A stretch of 64,000 nucleotides of DNA from Bacteriovoracaceae bacterium (lineage in GTDB: Bacteria; Bdellovibrionota; Bacteriovoracia; Bacteriovoracales; Bacteriovoracaceae). Positions 51,895 to 61,372 of this stretch are shown here, piece by piece. The position numbers and the translations under genes are program-made. Location of the stretch: the NCBI GenBank assembly GCA_947446575.1, contig CANFHC010000008.1, forward strand, positions 81,575 through 145,574, written 5' to 3'. How positions within the stretch are numbered: position 1 is the first letter of the stretch; each line of letters begins with the position of its first letter. Under the pieces are notes generated by a model that saw nothing but the letters and a program-made list of their open reading frames with translations, ran no database searches and was not told the DNA's origin.

Positions 51895-52679
51895 TTTCTA
51901 AATTTTCCGGGACAAGTAGATGTTTCCCAACTCGCTTCTCGAGGCCCGTAGATAAAAACTAACGAGCCTCCCGACTTAAGTTTCATATCCTCGTCGGATT
52001 CACCTTTTAATAAATTGATAACTTGATCAATCATGGATGGACTGACCATTGGGCATCCGCTCGAGAGCATATAAGCTTTAGATTTAGTCATCAGGTAGTG
52101 TTTATGAATCACAACATCGCGTACACATGCATTGTCATTGATGTCTTCTTCAATTCCATGAATCACAAGGCTTCTTCCAAAATCTGAAGCGGGAAAATCT
52201 TGACCAGCTACAAAGAATCCGCTTGATGAGGCCATGGAATTTATCGTATTGCTGAAATATTTAATATCTCTAATTGTATTTTTATTTTCTTTCATCTTAA
52301 TATTAAAAAATCCTGCTTTGTAGCGTCCGTGTGCTACGGCCATCTTTAGTATTTCTCCAGACTTTCTATCTATGACATACATACGCTTTTGATCGCTTGG
52401 AACTGTATAATCAATGAGTGCAAAATATCTTTTATCATTTACTTCTATTGTGGGATTGGCATAGCAGCGGTTAAAGAATTCTTCAGAATGTGATGATTTT
52501 AAGAGAAACTTATCATTTTCGTGATTTTCAAAAAAACAGCGCACATGGCTTAGCGCCTTTGTGTTTTTTGAAACTTTACTCAACTTAGCCTCAATTTTAT
52601 CCCACGCCAAAAACTGCTGGGAAAACGCAGAATGGGAAAGTGAAATTAAAAAACATAAAAATAAAAACTTGCTTGGCAT
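51891..52679 (-). CDS. Murein L,D-transpeptidase catalytic-domain protein (YkuD_2)
   Basis: 262 residues with a signal peptide (about 1-20). VAHGRY, LVIHGIEED (H174) and LSSGCPMVSP (C209) form the YkuD_2 active-site pattern. GGGAG is before the ATG. It is longer than the paralogue at 22084-22659, with about 50 extra N-terminal residues and an acidic insert near the end. Peptidoglycan cross-linking or cleavage in the periplasm is expected. Confidence 0.82.
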   Translation of the reverse strand: MPSKFLFLCFLISLSHSAFSQQFLAWDKIEAKLSKVSKNTKALSHVRCFFENHENDKFLLKSSHSEEFFNRCYANPTIEVNDKRYFALIDYTVPSDQKRMYVIDRKSGEILKMAVAHGRYKAGFFNIKMKENKNTIRDIKYFSNTINSMASSSGFFVAGQDFPASDFGRSLVIHGIEEDINDNACVRDVVIHKHYLMTKSKAYMLSSGCPMVSPSMIDQVINLLKGESDEDMKLKSGGSLVFIYGPREASWETSTCPGKFRN

Positions 52680-52814
52680 AGTCTTTTCTCCCTAGATGTT
52701 GGTGTGTCTTGTATTAAAATATGAGGAATTTGAATAGGCGTTATTTTAAAATGATTTGCATAGTTATTTACTATTTATCAAAAGAGAGGGCCCAAATTTT
52801 TTAGGAAATAAGCT

Positions 52815-53690
52815 TTAATTATGTCCTGCTGAGAGAGCATCTTGAATATCTAGCAAGTTGTCTTTTTCGATTTGTTTTTTGGATGTGATTAAGCCGTGAG
52901 GTTTTAAATTACAGTATATTCTAGCGGTATCTGTTATGCGTTCTTCTTCGCGCTTAAATTCCAGGTAAGGAACAAAGTTACCATAGCCTTTTATAAAAAA
53001 GCTCGTGTCTCCATTTTTAAAACTATAATTTTGTGACATGCGAGGACTATTGCTGTCTATATATCCAATCTCATAACCATTTGGACCAGCCACAATTCCT
53101 GCGATTAACCAAGCGTGACTAGTGATGCCTTTGATTTGCAATTTTTCGTAGGCAATTTTTTTCTTAACACTTACGTAGTTAAAAACTTCATTCATCATAC
53201 TTGATAGCAAATTGGCCTCTATTTTTGTGTCGCCTTTTAATCCATCCATCCAGCCACCTAAAACGACTCCATCATAAAGCTGCCAGCTATTTAATTCAGC
53301 TTGAATAAGTTTTTGATTTTCAGTTGAGAACTCTTCTAAATTGGCGTATCCGGGAATGACAACGACTGATTCCCCTAAACGAACTTGGTAAATGAGATTT
53401 TGTATCTCTCGAGGGTTTTTTGGTTTAGCTAGATCAGGTCTGAATATTGAGAGGTATAAAATATTGCGTTGAAAGCGTGAGTGCCACCAACATACTCCAC
53501 CATTAAAGAGGCCACCATCGTTTTTAAAGGCCATTAGGTTAACGGACTCACTTGAGAGGTCTTGGATGATTTCTTTGTCACTGGGACGCTCACCAAAGCG
53601 GCCACAAAACTCAGCCTTCGTTTGTGGCATCGTGGAGGCAAATGAAGTAATAGTTAAAAGAGATACGCATACTAAGATTAAATTTTTCAT
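52815..53690 (-). CDS. Secreted papain-like fold protein, possible cysteine peptidase or deamidase
   Basis: 291 residues with a signal peptide (about 1-19). The arrangement C67 in NGGVCWWHSRFQR, H192 in ITSHAWLIAG and D212 (YIDSN) in order resembles a papain-like Cys-His-Asp/Asn triad. No specific family is recognised, so peptidase, transglutaminase-like or deamidase activity is open. It is the only gene between two intergenic gaps; its start has only a weak binding site. Confidence 0.6.
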   Translation of the reverse strand: MKNLILVCVSLLTITSFASTMPQTKAEFCGRFGERPSDKEIIQDLSSESVNLMAFKNDGGLFNGGVCWWHSRFQRNILYLSIFRPDLAKPKNPREIQNLIYQVRLGESVVVIPGYANLEEFSTENQKLIQAELNSWQLYDGVVLGGWMDGLKGDTKIEANLLSSMMNEVFNYVSVKKKIAYEKLQIKGITSHAWLIAGIVAGPNGYEIGYIDSNSPRMSQNYSFKNGDTSFFIKGYGNFVPYLEFKREEERITDTARIYCNLKPHGLITSKKQIEKDNLLDIQDALSAGHN

Positions 53691-53762
53691 CTTAATAGTG
53701 TCAGTTATCTAAAAGCGACTAGACCACTAAAATAAACTAACAGGATTAATATGGTCAAGTAT

Positions 53763-54392
53763 CTAGTCCTCTATAATGAGATCATTTTTGATTTCATTTT
53801 CAACGGGTGTTGACCCATCTGCTGGAAAGTATTTTTCCAAAACTAGGGCCACTGCATTGATAGAATTTTTTAATCCCTCAATAAATTGGTCTTGTTGGAT
53901 TTTATCAGTAAATTCTTCGATGATATCATCCCAAACTTTTGGAAGGACTAATTTATTAATTCCAATATCAGTAACGATTTTTATTTTCTTTTCCATAACA
54001 GAAACCAAAATTAAAACGCCGTTATGATTTTTTGTCGTATGAAGGTTGTGGTGAAAAAAAGCTTCGTAAGCGCGTTGCTCTACTTCATGGTTAATTTCAG
54101 CTTTAGTAATAAGCAGTCTTTTAATGGCCGGAATATGTCCTAATAAATAACCTACATAAAGGCCTGGAAGTTGTATCCATAAAAAGTAAATAGGATTGAT
54201 TATCGTTAGTGGTGAAAAGTAGAGGATAATTGAAAATATAAAGGAAACAATAATGGCCGCTCTAAAATGAGCTGCAGGGTAAAGATCACTGTGGTGAACA
54301 ATCATGGGCATGATTTCACTTTTCGTTTTCCCTTCGGCTTCATTGATTAAACTTTTTATTAGTAGTCTATCTTTTTTACTTACGATCATCAT
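53763..54392 (-). CDS. TPM-domain membrane protein
   Basis: 209 residues. Two membrane helices (about 45-85) lie in front of a TPM (TLP18.3/Psb32/MOLO-1) type domain with NGVLILVSVMEKKIKIVTDIGI. It follows a Gly-rich TPM protein and a LemA protein on one strand, a familiar operon. No clear ribosome binding site. Function unknown; a chaperone-like or membrane-associated role is reported for the domain class. Confidence 0.72.
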   Translation of the reverse strand: MMIVSKKDRLLIKSLINEAEGKTKSEIMPMIVHHSDLYPAAHFRAAIIVSFIFSIILYFSPLTIINPIYFLWIQLPGLYVGYLLGHIPAIKRLLITKAEINHEVEQRAYEAFFHHNLHTTKNHNGVLILVSVMEKKIKIVTDIGINKLVLPKVWDDIIEEFTDKIQQDQFIEGLKNSINAVALVLEKYFPADGSTPVENEIKNDLIIED

Positions 54393-54421
54393 ATAATTGT
54401 CTCACTTTTTTATTTTAATTT

Positions 54422-55162
54422 TTACCAATCACCTGAAGCACCACCGCCACCGAATCCGCCGCCGCCGCCTGACCAGCCACCACCGCCACTAGAGCCCCCT
54501 CCACCAAATCCTCCGCCTCCGAATCCACCAAAACCGCCTCCGCCAATAAAAGGACCACCGCGGCCGCCACCATTGGGGAAAACGTATTGCAAAAATCCGA
54601 TAAGTAAAAAGAGTACTAAGATAATAAAGACAGAATTTACTTTTCTCTCGTGACGGGGTTTGACTGCATTGCCAGAAAATTTTAATTCAACTCCTGCTGT
54701 GCGGGCCATGAGAGAAAGACCAAGTGCTACGCCATTGTCGCTGTCACCCTTTTTAAAAAGTGCGCGAACTTCATCTAAAATATGTCGAGATTTTAAATCA
54801 GTAATGCTGCCTTCAAGACCTCTGGCCACTTCGATGCGCATTTTATGTTCGTCAGCAACGATGAGAAAAAGGGCTGCTCGGTCATCACCTTTTTTTCCAA
54901 GTTTCCATTGATCAACCACCTTTATGGCATAACCTTCAAGAGATTCATCTTTTAATTTATTTATGATGAGAACTTGAAATTGTACTCCCGTTTTTTCATT
55001 TAAATCAAAAAGTGCTGCAGATATAGCTGCACTTCCTGGCTCACTTAAAAAGCGCGCAAGATCGACGACGGGACCTGTGAGACTAGGCACATCCATCGCA
55101 AAAACAAATGCGTTGGATAGTGCCAAAAATAAAAAAAGAGAAAGAGAAAGTATTTTTTTCAT
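54422..55162 (-). CDS. TPM-domain protein with Gly-rich tail (YgcG-like)
   Basis: 246 residues with a signal peptide (about 1-22). The TPM domain (about 25-160) contains GPVVDLARFLS, KTGVQFQVLIINKL and MRIEVARGLEG. A membrane helix (about 175-192) is followed by a Gly/Ser/Trp-rich tail ending GGGGASGDW. This layout is that of YgcG. It starts three bases after the lemA stop. Confidence 0.82.
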   Translation of the reverse strand: MKKILSLSLFLFLALSNAFVFAMDVPSLTGPVVDLARFLSEPGSAAISAALFDLNEKTGVQFQVLIINKLKDESLEGYAIKVVDQWKLGKKGDDRAALFLIVADEHKMRIEVARGLEGSITDLKSRHILDEVRALFKKGDSDNGVALGLSLMARTAGVELKFSGNAVKPRHERKVNSVFIILVLFLLIGFLQYVFPNGGGRGGPFIGGGGFGGFGGGGFGGGGSSGGGGWSGGGGGFGGGGASGDW

Positions 55163-55165
55163 TAA

Positions 55166-55765
55166 TTAAAATTTCACGCTTGGCGCTTTTTGCGCTTCTT
55201 CAATATTTTCTACTTGGAATTGCGGTTTTTTAGCTAAGTGTAAAAAGATTCCGTTGTACCAAGAAGTTGGAGGTACAGTGATAAGGTTATTTAGTTCTTT
55301 AATCGCTTCAATATAACGATTGCGGGCCACAGTAATTCTGTTTTCTGTTCCTTCAAGTTGAGATTGAAGATCGCGAAAATTTTCATTGGCCTTAAGCTCT
55401 GGGTATTTTTCAACAACAACCATTAATTTTGATAAGGCCGAAGATAGTCCACCTTGAGCTTGTTGAAATTTTTTCATATTTTCTGGAGTCAATTGATCGG
55501 CCGTAAAGTTAACTTTTGTCGCATTTGCTCTAGCTTCAACGACTTTAGTAAGAGTTTCTTGCTCGTGTTTTGCATAACCTTTGACGACTTCAACTAAGTT
55601 TGGAATAAGGTCAGTTCTTCTTTTGTATTGGTTTTGCACTTCGGCCCAATCAGCTTCCACTTGGTTAGCAGCTGTAGGAATACTTTGCATCCCACAAGAA
55701 GTGAGCATTAGAGAAATAAACAATAAAGGTAATACTGATGATAATCGAAGAACATATTTTTTCAT
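55166..55765 (-). CDS. lemA: LemA-family lipoprotein
   Basis: 199 residues with lipobox LTSCG (C24). WAEVQNQYKRRTDLIPNLVEVVKGYAKHE and ITVARNRYIEAIKELN are typical LemA helical regions. GGAG lies six bases before the ATG at 55765. LemA-TPM operons are common, function unknown. Divergent from the U32 gene 36 bases away. Confidence 0.88.
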   Translation of the reverse strand: MKKYVLRLSSVLPLLFISLMLTSCGMQSIPTAANQVEADWAEVQNQYKRRTDLIPNLVEVVKGYAKHEQETLTKVVEARANATKVNFTADQLTPENMKKFQQAQGGLSSALSKLMVVVEKYPELKANENFRDLQSQLEGTENRITVARNRYIEAIKELNNLITVPPTSWYNGIFLHLAKKPQFQVENIEEAQKAPSVKF

Positions 55766-55801
55766 AAACAACTCCATGGGATTTAAACTATAATAAAGCT
55801 T

Positions 55802-58294
55802 ATGACAAAGATCCAAAAAAGTGAACTACTCCTTCCTGTCGGAAATATGAATATGTGCCTGGCCGCCATTCACAATGGCGCAGATGCAATTTATGTAGGC
55901 ATGCCTCATTTTAATGCTCGTGGACGCACTACTGATTTTTCAGTTGATGAGCTAAAAGAAATGATCCAGACATGCCATCTCTATGGCGTGAAAGTTAATC
56001 TTGCTTTTAATGTTGTGATCTTTGAAGAAGAGTTTATTGAAGTTATTGAACTGCTCAATCTCGTCTTACCATTGGCCCCAGATGCCATTATCGTGCAAGA
56101 CGTGGGTTTGGCTAGGTTAATTCGCGAAATTGCCCCCCATCAAATTATTCACGGTTCAACTCAGATGACTGTTACTAATCACGAAGCTATGACTTTGTTA
56201 GATGATCTCTCTATAAAACGTTTTGTTTTAGGTAGAGAAGTAAGTATTCCAGAAATGAAAGCTATTAAAGAAAAAACTGATCGTGAGTTAGAAGTCTTCG
56301 TTCATGGAGCATTATGCGTGGCCTATTCAGGTCAGTGTTTTACTTCTGAAAGCATTGGAGGACGTTCTGCAAATCGAGGTCAATGTGCTCAAAGCTGTCG
56401 ATTTGAATACGATCTGATCGTAGATGGTGAGATAAAGGAATTGGGCGACAAAAAATACCTGGTCTCACCAAAAGATCTTTGTGGTATTTCCCAGATTCCT
56501 CAACTCTTAGATTTAGGTATAGATAGTTTTAAAGTAGAAGGCAGACTCAAAACACCAGAATACGTAGCAGCTGCAGCAAAGAATTATAGAGAAGCTATAA
56601 ATGCTAAGTTAAACAGTAAAAAATTTACTGACAAAAATATTGATGAAGCAAAACGAGAAATGGGCCTAACTTATTCGCGTGGATTTTTCTCAGGCTGGCT
56701 CTTAGGCGTTGATCATCAACAATTAGTAGATGGAACTTATGGCGCTCATAGAGGTATCGAGATTGGCGAAGTTCGCAGTGTTTTGCCAAAATTAATAAAA
56801 GTAATAGAAAATTATAAAAAATTAAAAAAAGGTGATGGAATTCTTTTTGCCAGCTCCGTGAATGGAAAAAAAATAGAATTAGGTGGAATGCTTTACGATG
56901 TAAAAAATAATGGAGAAGAAACAGAACTTGTTTTTTCTCGCGATTTTGATCTCTCTAAAATAAAATCTGGCTTTAAAGTGTATTTCAATCACGACTCACA
57001 TGTTGAAAAAACACTTACGCAATCTTTTAATGACAAAAATTTGAAAAAGAGAATTCCAATTTCAATTGTAGTTGAAAGTAGAATAGGTGAGTCATTAAAA
57101 TTAAAAGTAAGCGACGGTGAAAATTCAGTCCTAGTTAAAAGTACAACCATCCTGGAGCAGGCCCGCGAAAACCCTGTATCAGAAGTCGCTCTTTCATCAG
57201 AATTAGGCGCTTTAGGCCCAACTTGTTTTAAGCTTATTGATTTAAAACTTAACGGTGATAAAGAGATTTTTATTCATCAAAAAGAATTAAAAATTCTTCG
57301 ACGTGCTTTTACAGATGAGTTAATGAATGCTCGAGTAAAAAAAGATGTTCCAGCATTGAAAGTTTCCAATTTGTTGCACTCAAATTCTTGTCCCAAATTA
57401 ACAAGTCCCAAAAAACTAAATATTTTATTGCGTGAATTAAACCAAGTAAAAGACTTGCTAGAATTTTCAAGTGAAATCAAAGATATTTTAGGTATAGTTT
57501 ATCTCGATTACGAATTTGGAAAAGAATACGCGGCAACAGTTATGTTATTAAAAAACGCTGGAATTAGAGTTGGAATTGCCACGACCAGAATCTTAAAACC
57601 CAACGAATATTACAATTTTAAAGTTATTGAGCGTGCTAATCCCGATGTTATTTTATGCCGAAATTTAGGGGCAGTTCAGTATTTTAAAGACAGCACATTT
57701 GAGTTGCGTGGAGATTTTAGTTTAAATGTTACCAATTCTTTAACAGCTAATTATTTTCTAACAAAAAATTTAAAATCTGTTTGTGCTTCGTATGATTTAA
57801 ATGCAAACCAGTTAAATGATCTTCTTTTCAAAATGGATAGCGGAGCAATCGAAGTGACAATTCATCAGTACATGCCATCCTTTCATATGGAGCATTGTGT
57901 GTTTGCTGCTTTTTTAAGTTCGGGATCTAGTTTTCGTGATTGTGGCAAGCCTTGTGAAGAACACCGGGTTGAACTTAAAGATCAATTTGGCAATTTTCAT
58001 CAGATTAAAGCAGATCAAGAATGTAGAAACACAATGTTTAATGCAACTTCACAATCAGCTGCCAAACTTATTCCAGCTTGGAAAAAATTAGGGCTTACTG
58101 AATTTCGTTTTGAAGCTTTGTATGAAAGTGGGGCGATGTTGAAAGAAAAAATTATGGCCTATGCTCATCTAATAAGAAACGATGCTCAATACGATGAAGG
58201 CTTAATGAAAAAATTAGGTGTTCTTGAAAAATATGGTGTTAGTGATAAAGTGTTCAATGCTAAAGAGCACAAAAACAGAAAACAAAATGCTTAA
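55802..58294 (+). CDS. rlhA: U32-family protein, RlhA-like 23S rRNA hydroxylase
   Basis: 830 residues. The N-terminal U32 domain has ELLLPVGNMNMCLAAIHNGADAIYVG and a cysteine set C172, C179, C195, C199 likely to bind an Fe-S cluster. The C-terminal half includes a DUF3656-like region. RlhA (YdcP) hydroxylates C2501 of 23S rRNA; this protein is longer than the E. coli one. The assignment to RlhA rather than TrhP is by overall layout and is moderate. Confidence 0.78.
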   Translation: MTKIQKSELLLPVGNMNMCLAAIHNGADAIYVGMPHFNARGRTTDFSVDELKEMIQTCHLYGVKVNLAFNVVIFEEEFIEVIELLNLVLPLAPDAIIVQDVGLARLIREIAPHQIIHGSTQMTVTNHEAMTLLDDLSIKRFVLGREVSIPEMKAIKEKTDRELEVFVHGALCVAYSGQCFTSESIGGRSANRGQCAQSCRFEYDLIVDGEIKELGDKKYLVSPKDLCGISQIPQLLDLGIDSFKVEGRLKTPEYVAAAAKNYREAINAKLNSKKFTDKNIDEAKREMGLTYSRGFFSGWLLGVDHQQLVDGTYGAHRGIEIGEVRSVLPKLIKVIENYKKLKKGDGILFASSVNGKKIELGGMLYDVKNNGEETELVFSRDFDLSKIKSGFKVYFNHDSHVEKTLTQSFNDKNLKKRIPISIVVESRIGESLKLKVSDGENSVLVKSTTILEQARENPVSEVALSSELGALGPTCFKLIDLKLNGDKEIFIHQKELKILRRAFTDELMNARVKKDVPALKVSNLLHSNSCPKLTSPKKLNILLRELNQVKDLLEFSSEIKDILGIVYLDYEFGKEYAATVMLLKNAGIRVGIATTRILKPNEYYNFKVIERANPDVILCRNLGAVQYFKDSTFELRGDFSLNVTNSLTANYFLTKNLKSVCASYDLNANQLNDLLFKMDSGAIEVTIHQYMPSFHMEHCVFAAFLSSGSSFRDCGKPCEEHRVELKDQFGNFHQIKADQECRNTMFNATSQSAAKLIPAWKKLGLTEFRFEALYESGAMLKEKIMAYAHLIRNDAQYDEGLMKKLGVLEKYGVSDKVFNAKEHKNRKQNA

Positions 58295-58321
58295 GAGAAA
58301 TGACGCCCTCTTAAGCATTTT
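58284..58321. terminator. Terminator using the last codons of the U32 gene
   Basis: A 14-bp perfect stem (58284-58297 with 58308-58321) contains the final Asn, Ala and stop codon of the U32 gene in its left arm. It also serves the convergent 115-residue gene. Confidence 0.8.
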
Positions 58322-58334
58322 AAAGTATCAAGTC

Positions 58335-58682
58335 TTAGACTTTATCAGCGTCAGCATTTTCTCTTTTCATTTCTAATTTCAAAGATCTTTTACCAGCTTT
58401 TTTAATTTTTGCCGTCTCAAATTTACAGTTTTCAACTTCTTCTGGTGTTATAGTTACACCTTGGACAGATTTTCCTTCCATTAGTGGAGCTAGACAATCT
58501 TTTTTCAAACTTTTGTGATCATCTTTATGCTTACCTTTTGTGTAACCAGCAGCTATACAAATTTTTGTAACTTTTTTACAAGAGTGTTTTGGAACTTTTT
58601 TAGCTTCAACTGCATCTTCTTGTGCTGAAAGGGAAAATGAAAGAAAGCCAAAAAGTGAGAGGGTCAATAATTTATTAAACAT
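58335..58682 (-). CDS. Small secreted Cys-containing protein
   Basis: 115 residues with a signal peptide (about 1-20). Four cysteines in the mature part (HSCKKVTKIC, LKKDCLAP, VENCKFE) suggest two disulfides. The rest is lysine-rich. GGAGG lies before the ATG. No family recognised. Confidence 0.68.
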   Translation of the reverse strand: MFNKLLTLSLFGFLSFSLSAQEDAVEAKKVPKHSCKKVTKICIAAGYTKGKHKDDHKSLKKDCLAPLMEGKSVQGVTITPEEVENCKFETAKIKKAGKRSLKLEMKRENADADKV

Positions 58683-58738
58683 AGTACCTCCTATAAAAAG
58701 ATAATTCTCTCAGGAACCATAATATCAAATAACTTTTA

Positions 58739-59299
58739 TTATAAAATGTCTTCTTTTCTTATTTCAGTAAATTTTCCAACACCAATATTGTCTAGTGATA
58801 AATTTCCAATCTTTTTCCTAATTAATCTCAGCGTTGGTAAGCCAACCGAAGCGGTCATTCTTCTGACTTGACGATTTTTCCCTTCCGTAAGCTCAATTTC
58901 TAACCAATAAGTTGGAATTGTTTTGCGGACTCTAATTGGAGGATCTCTTTCTGGTATTTCAGGTTGTGGATTTAGGACATGTACTTTGCACGGTTTAGTT
59001 TTGTAGTCGCCAATAAGAACTCCGGCTGCCAATTTTTTAAGCGCATCTTCCGTAGGTGTATTCTCCACTTGCACCCAATAGGTTTTTACTTTGTCATTAA
59101 TAGGATTTAATAATCGATCAATTAAAACTCCATCATTTGTTAAAAGCAAAAGACCTTCGCTATCTTTATCAAGACGCCCGGCCGCATAGACATCTTTGGG
59201 CAAATTAAAATTGGCCAACGTCTCGTCGGGATTATCAGAAGTAAACTGACTTAAAATTCCATAGGGCTTATTAAAAGCTAGGTATAAATGTTTTTTCAT
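58739..59299 (-). CDS. rluE: 23S rRNA pseudouridine(2457) synthase
   Basis: 186 residues of the RsuA/RluB/E/F group without an S4 domain. The catalytic GRLDKDSEGLL has D44; the RluE-like TYWLEIELTEGKNRQVRRMTA follows. RluE modifies U2457 of 23S rRNA. The start codon faces that of the MFS gene only 14 bases away. Confidence 0.88.
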   Translation of the reverse strand: MKKHLYLAFNKPYGILSQFTSDNPDETLANFNLPKDVYAAGRLDKDSEGLLLLTNDGVLIDRLLNPINDKVKTYWVQVENTPTEDALKKLAAGVLIGDYKTKPCKVHVLNPQPEIPERDPPIRVRKTIPTYWLEIELTEGKNRQVRRMTASVGLPTLRLIRKKIGNLSLDNIGVGKFTEIRKEDIL

Positions 59300-59313
59300 T
59301 CTAGTATAGTCTC

Positions 59314-60594
59314 GTGAACTTTAAGCAAACTGTAAAGTTAAGTCATTTCGAAGGTGGTCTCTATGCTCTCATGGTTGCTTCAACTGAGAGTTTTCTTTTT
59401 TATTTTGCCGTCAAACAAAACGTCTCTTCACTTCAACTAGCACTTCTGTCAACTCTTCCACTCTTCATGGGTGCTATTGCTCAAATCATTGTTCCAAAAT
59501 TTGTAAGTGATAGACACCTTGGATTAAGTGTTGTCTGGACTATGCTTTTTCAAGTTTTGGGTGTTTTAGGAATTCTCTATACCGTGGCCGTGCATTATAG
59601 TTTTAATGCTTTATTGTTTTATACCTGCATTCATTTCATAGGAGGATTAAGCTCAAGTCCTTTATGGATTGATTGGGCCGCGAGAATTATTCCCAAACGA
59701 AATTTTAGAAAATACATGGCCGGAAGGAGCAGTTATACCTGGTATTTAATTTTAATTTTTTATGTTTCTATGGCCCTATTAGGGCAATACACGACCTGGT
59801 TTAAACTAGTTTATGTTTTTATCATCGGGGCCGTTGCAAGAATTCTCTCCACTACAGTTCAAACGCTTATTATTCGTGGAGACTACTCAATCAACATATC
59901 TACTATTGCTCATGCAAAGAGTAAGGAAATCATTAATGAAGCCGATTATCATGTAATGTCACCAGATTTAAAAAAATACATTTGGACATTTATTATCTGG
60001 ACTTCCATTTTTCGATTGGCCTGCTATGTAAGTTCACCTTTTTTTGTGCCTTACATGCTCAATGATTTAAAACTTTCCATGGCCCATTATGTGATTCTGT
60101 CCAGCATTCCTTATTTTGGAAGAGCACTTTTTTTCAATCAGTGGGGAAGAGCAGGTAAGTCATACGCCGCTTTTTTTGGAATTCAATTAACCATGCTCTA
60201 TATTTCTTTTATTCCCATAGTGTGGATTATGACTCGCACTTATTACATTCTAATTTGCACCGAGATTTTGGCCGGAATTGCCTGGGGGGGATTTGAGCTC
60301 AATCAGATTTTAATGATACAAAATTTTATGCATAAAAAAATGCAAGAAGGCTCTCGTGTACTTTTAGGAATGCATATGGCGCTTACTAATTTTTTCGGAG
60401 TTCTGGGCGCCATAATTGGTTCTTATCTTCTTGATGCTCAGTATACATTTTATCAAGTTTTTCTTGTTTCTTCTTTTTTGCGCTTCTCAGTAGCTTTTCT
60501 TCTGGTGATCAAAGCGTCAAGTATGCGAAAAAGTGATTTTACTGTGAAGCATCTTAAAGGCTATCTAAGAAACTTCTTGCCACACGGGCTGTAG
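59314..60594 (+). CDS. MFS-type transporter
   Basis: 426 residues with about twelve membrane helices. The first helices (LYALMVASTESFLFYFAV and LALLSTLPLFMGAIAQIIVP) and RNFRKYMAGRSSYTW in the first half fit a major-facilitator layout. The start is a GTG; a later ATG would cut into the first helix. Substrate unknown. Confidence 0.75.
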   Translation: MNFKQTVKLSHFEGGLYALMVASTESFLFYFAVKQNVSSLQLALLSTLPLFMGAIAQIIVPKFVSDRHLGLSVVWTMLFQVLGVLGILYTVAVHYSFNALLFYTCIHFIGGLSSSPLWIDWAARIIPKRNFRKYMAGRSSYTWYLILIFYVSMALLGQYTTWFKLVYVFIIGAVARILSTTVQTLIIRGDYSINISTIAHAKSKEIINEADYHVMSPDLKKYIWTFIIWTSIFRLACYVSSPFFVPYMLNDLKLSMAHYVILSSIPYFGRALFFNQWGRAGKSYAAFFGIQLTMLYISFIPIVWIMTRTYYILICTEILAGIAWGGFELNQILMIQNFMHKKMQEGSRVLLGMHMALTNFFGVLGAIIGSYLLDAQYTFYQVFLVSSFLRFSVAFLLVIKASSMRKSDFTVKHLKGYLRNFLPHGL

Positions 60595-60630
60595 TTCATA
60601 ATAATTGTTGATCAAACTACAGGGTTAAAA

Positions 60631-60894
60631 ATGTTCAGACATTTCGCAATATTTTGTTTGCTTATTTTATCGATTGCCTTCGCTACAAATGCGCTTGCCA
60701 AGACGAAAAAAAGAAAATCGAAGAAGGGTGACAAAATTTCACACACGTATAAACCATCCAAACACGCGCGCAAATCACGTCGCTACCATCATGGAACAGG
60801 ACCAGATTTAAAATCAATTACGACAGAGTCTCCTTATAAAGAAGATCCCAGCAACGGTGTTACTCCTGTAGAAACTAAACAACCCGGACTTTAA
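60631..60894 (+). CDS. Small basic secreted protein
   Basis: 87 residues with a signal peptide (about 1-23, ending ALA) and a very basic mature N-terminus (KTKKRKSKKGDK, then HARKSRRYHHG), then an acidic-neutral tail. Binding to an anionic surface or nucleic acid is possible. No family recognised. It is ten bases upstream of the next secreted-protein gene. Confidence 0.6.
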   Translation: MFRHFAIFCLLILSIAFATNALAKTKKRKSKKGDKISHTYKPSKHARKSRRYHHGTGPDLKSITTESPYKEDPSNGVTPVETKQPGL

Positions 60895-60904
60895 AGAGGT
60901 ATAA

Positions 60905-61330
60905 ATGAAAACTTTTCTTGCACTTTTAATTCTTGCCCTTCCATTAAGTTCATTTGCTACTGTTATTACTTTTCAATGTAAATCTGCTGAAGTTGAAGGC
61001 ATTCATAAGTTTGATGCAAAAGGTGTTGTGAGCGTCGACGAATATAATAATGTTGAAGGTGTCATTTCTCTTCAAACTCAAAAAGCTCAAGCCGAAGGTT
61101 CTATTCAAATTTTTGAAGAATTAAAAATTCAAGGAACTCATCAACATTTCGATGCTGGAACAGTTTCTGAAAATTCATTTGATCAACTAATTCTTTTTAC
61201 GAACGACACAAATTATATTAAATCTCTAAATCTTCTTCTAGATTTTCAAGCGAATATCGCTTCTCAGATTTTTTCTTTAGATAATTTTCTTTTTCGATCA
61301 AATTGTTTTGTAACTGAATTAGTAAAATAA
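60905..61330 (+). CDS. Secreted protein of unknown function
   Basis: 141 residues with a signal peptide (about 1-18). The mature part is beta-rich with one cysteine pair (C25 and C135 region). AGAGG lies upstream of the ATG. No family recognised. Confidence 0.65.
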   Translation: MKTFLALLILALPLSSFATVITFQCKSAEVEGIHKFDAKGVVSVDEYNNVEGVISLQTQKAQAEGSIQIFEELKIQGTHQHFDAGTVSENSFDQLILFTNDTNYIKSLNLLLDFQANIASQIFSLDNFLFRSNCFVTELVK

Positions 61331-61336
61331 AAAAAT

Positions 61337-61372
61337 AAAAGCAGGTCAGTTATCATAGGCTGATCTGCTTTT
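61337..61372. terminator. Bidirectional terminator overlapping the tapT 3' end
   Basis: A 13-bp stem (61337-61349 with 61360-61372, one G-T pair) encloses ten bases and is flanked by A/T runs. The right arm lies inside the last codons of the convergent tapT gene. Confidence 0.75.
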
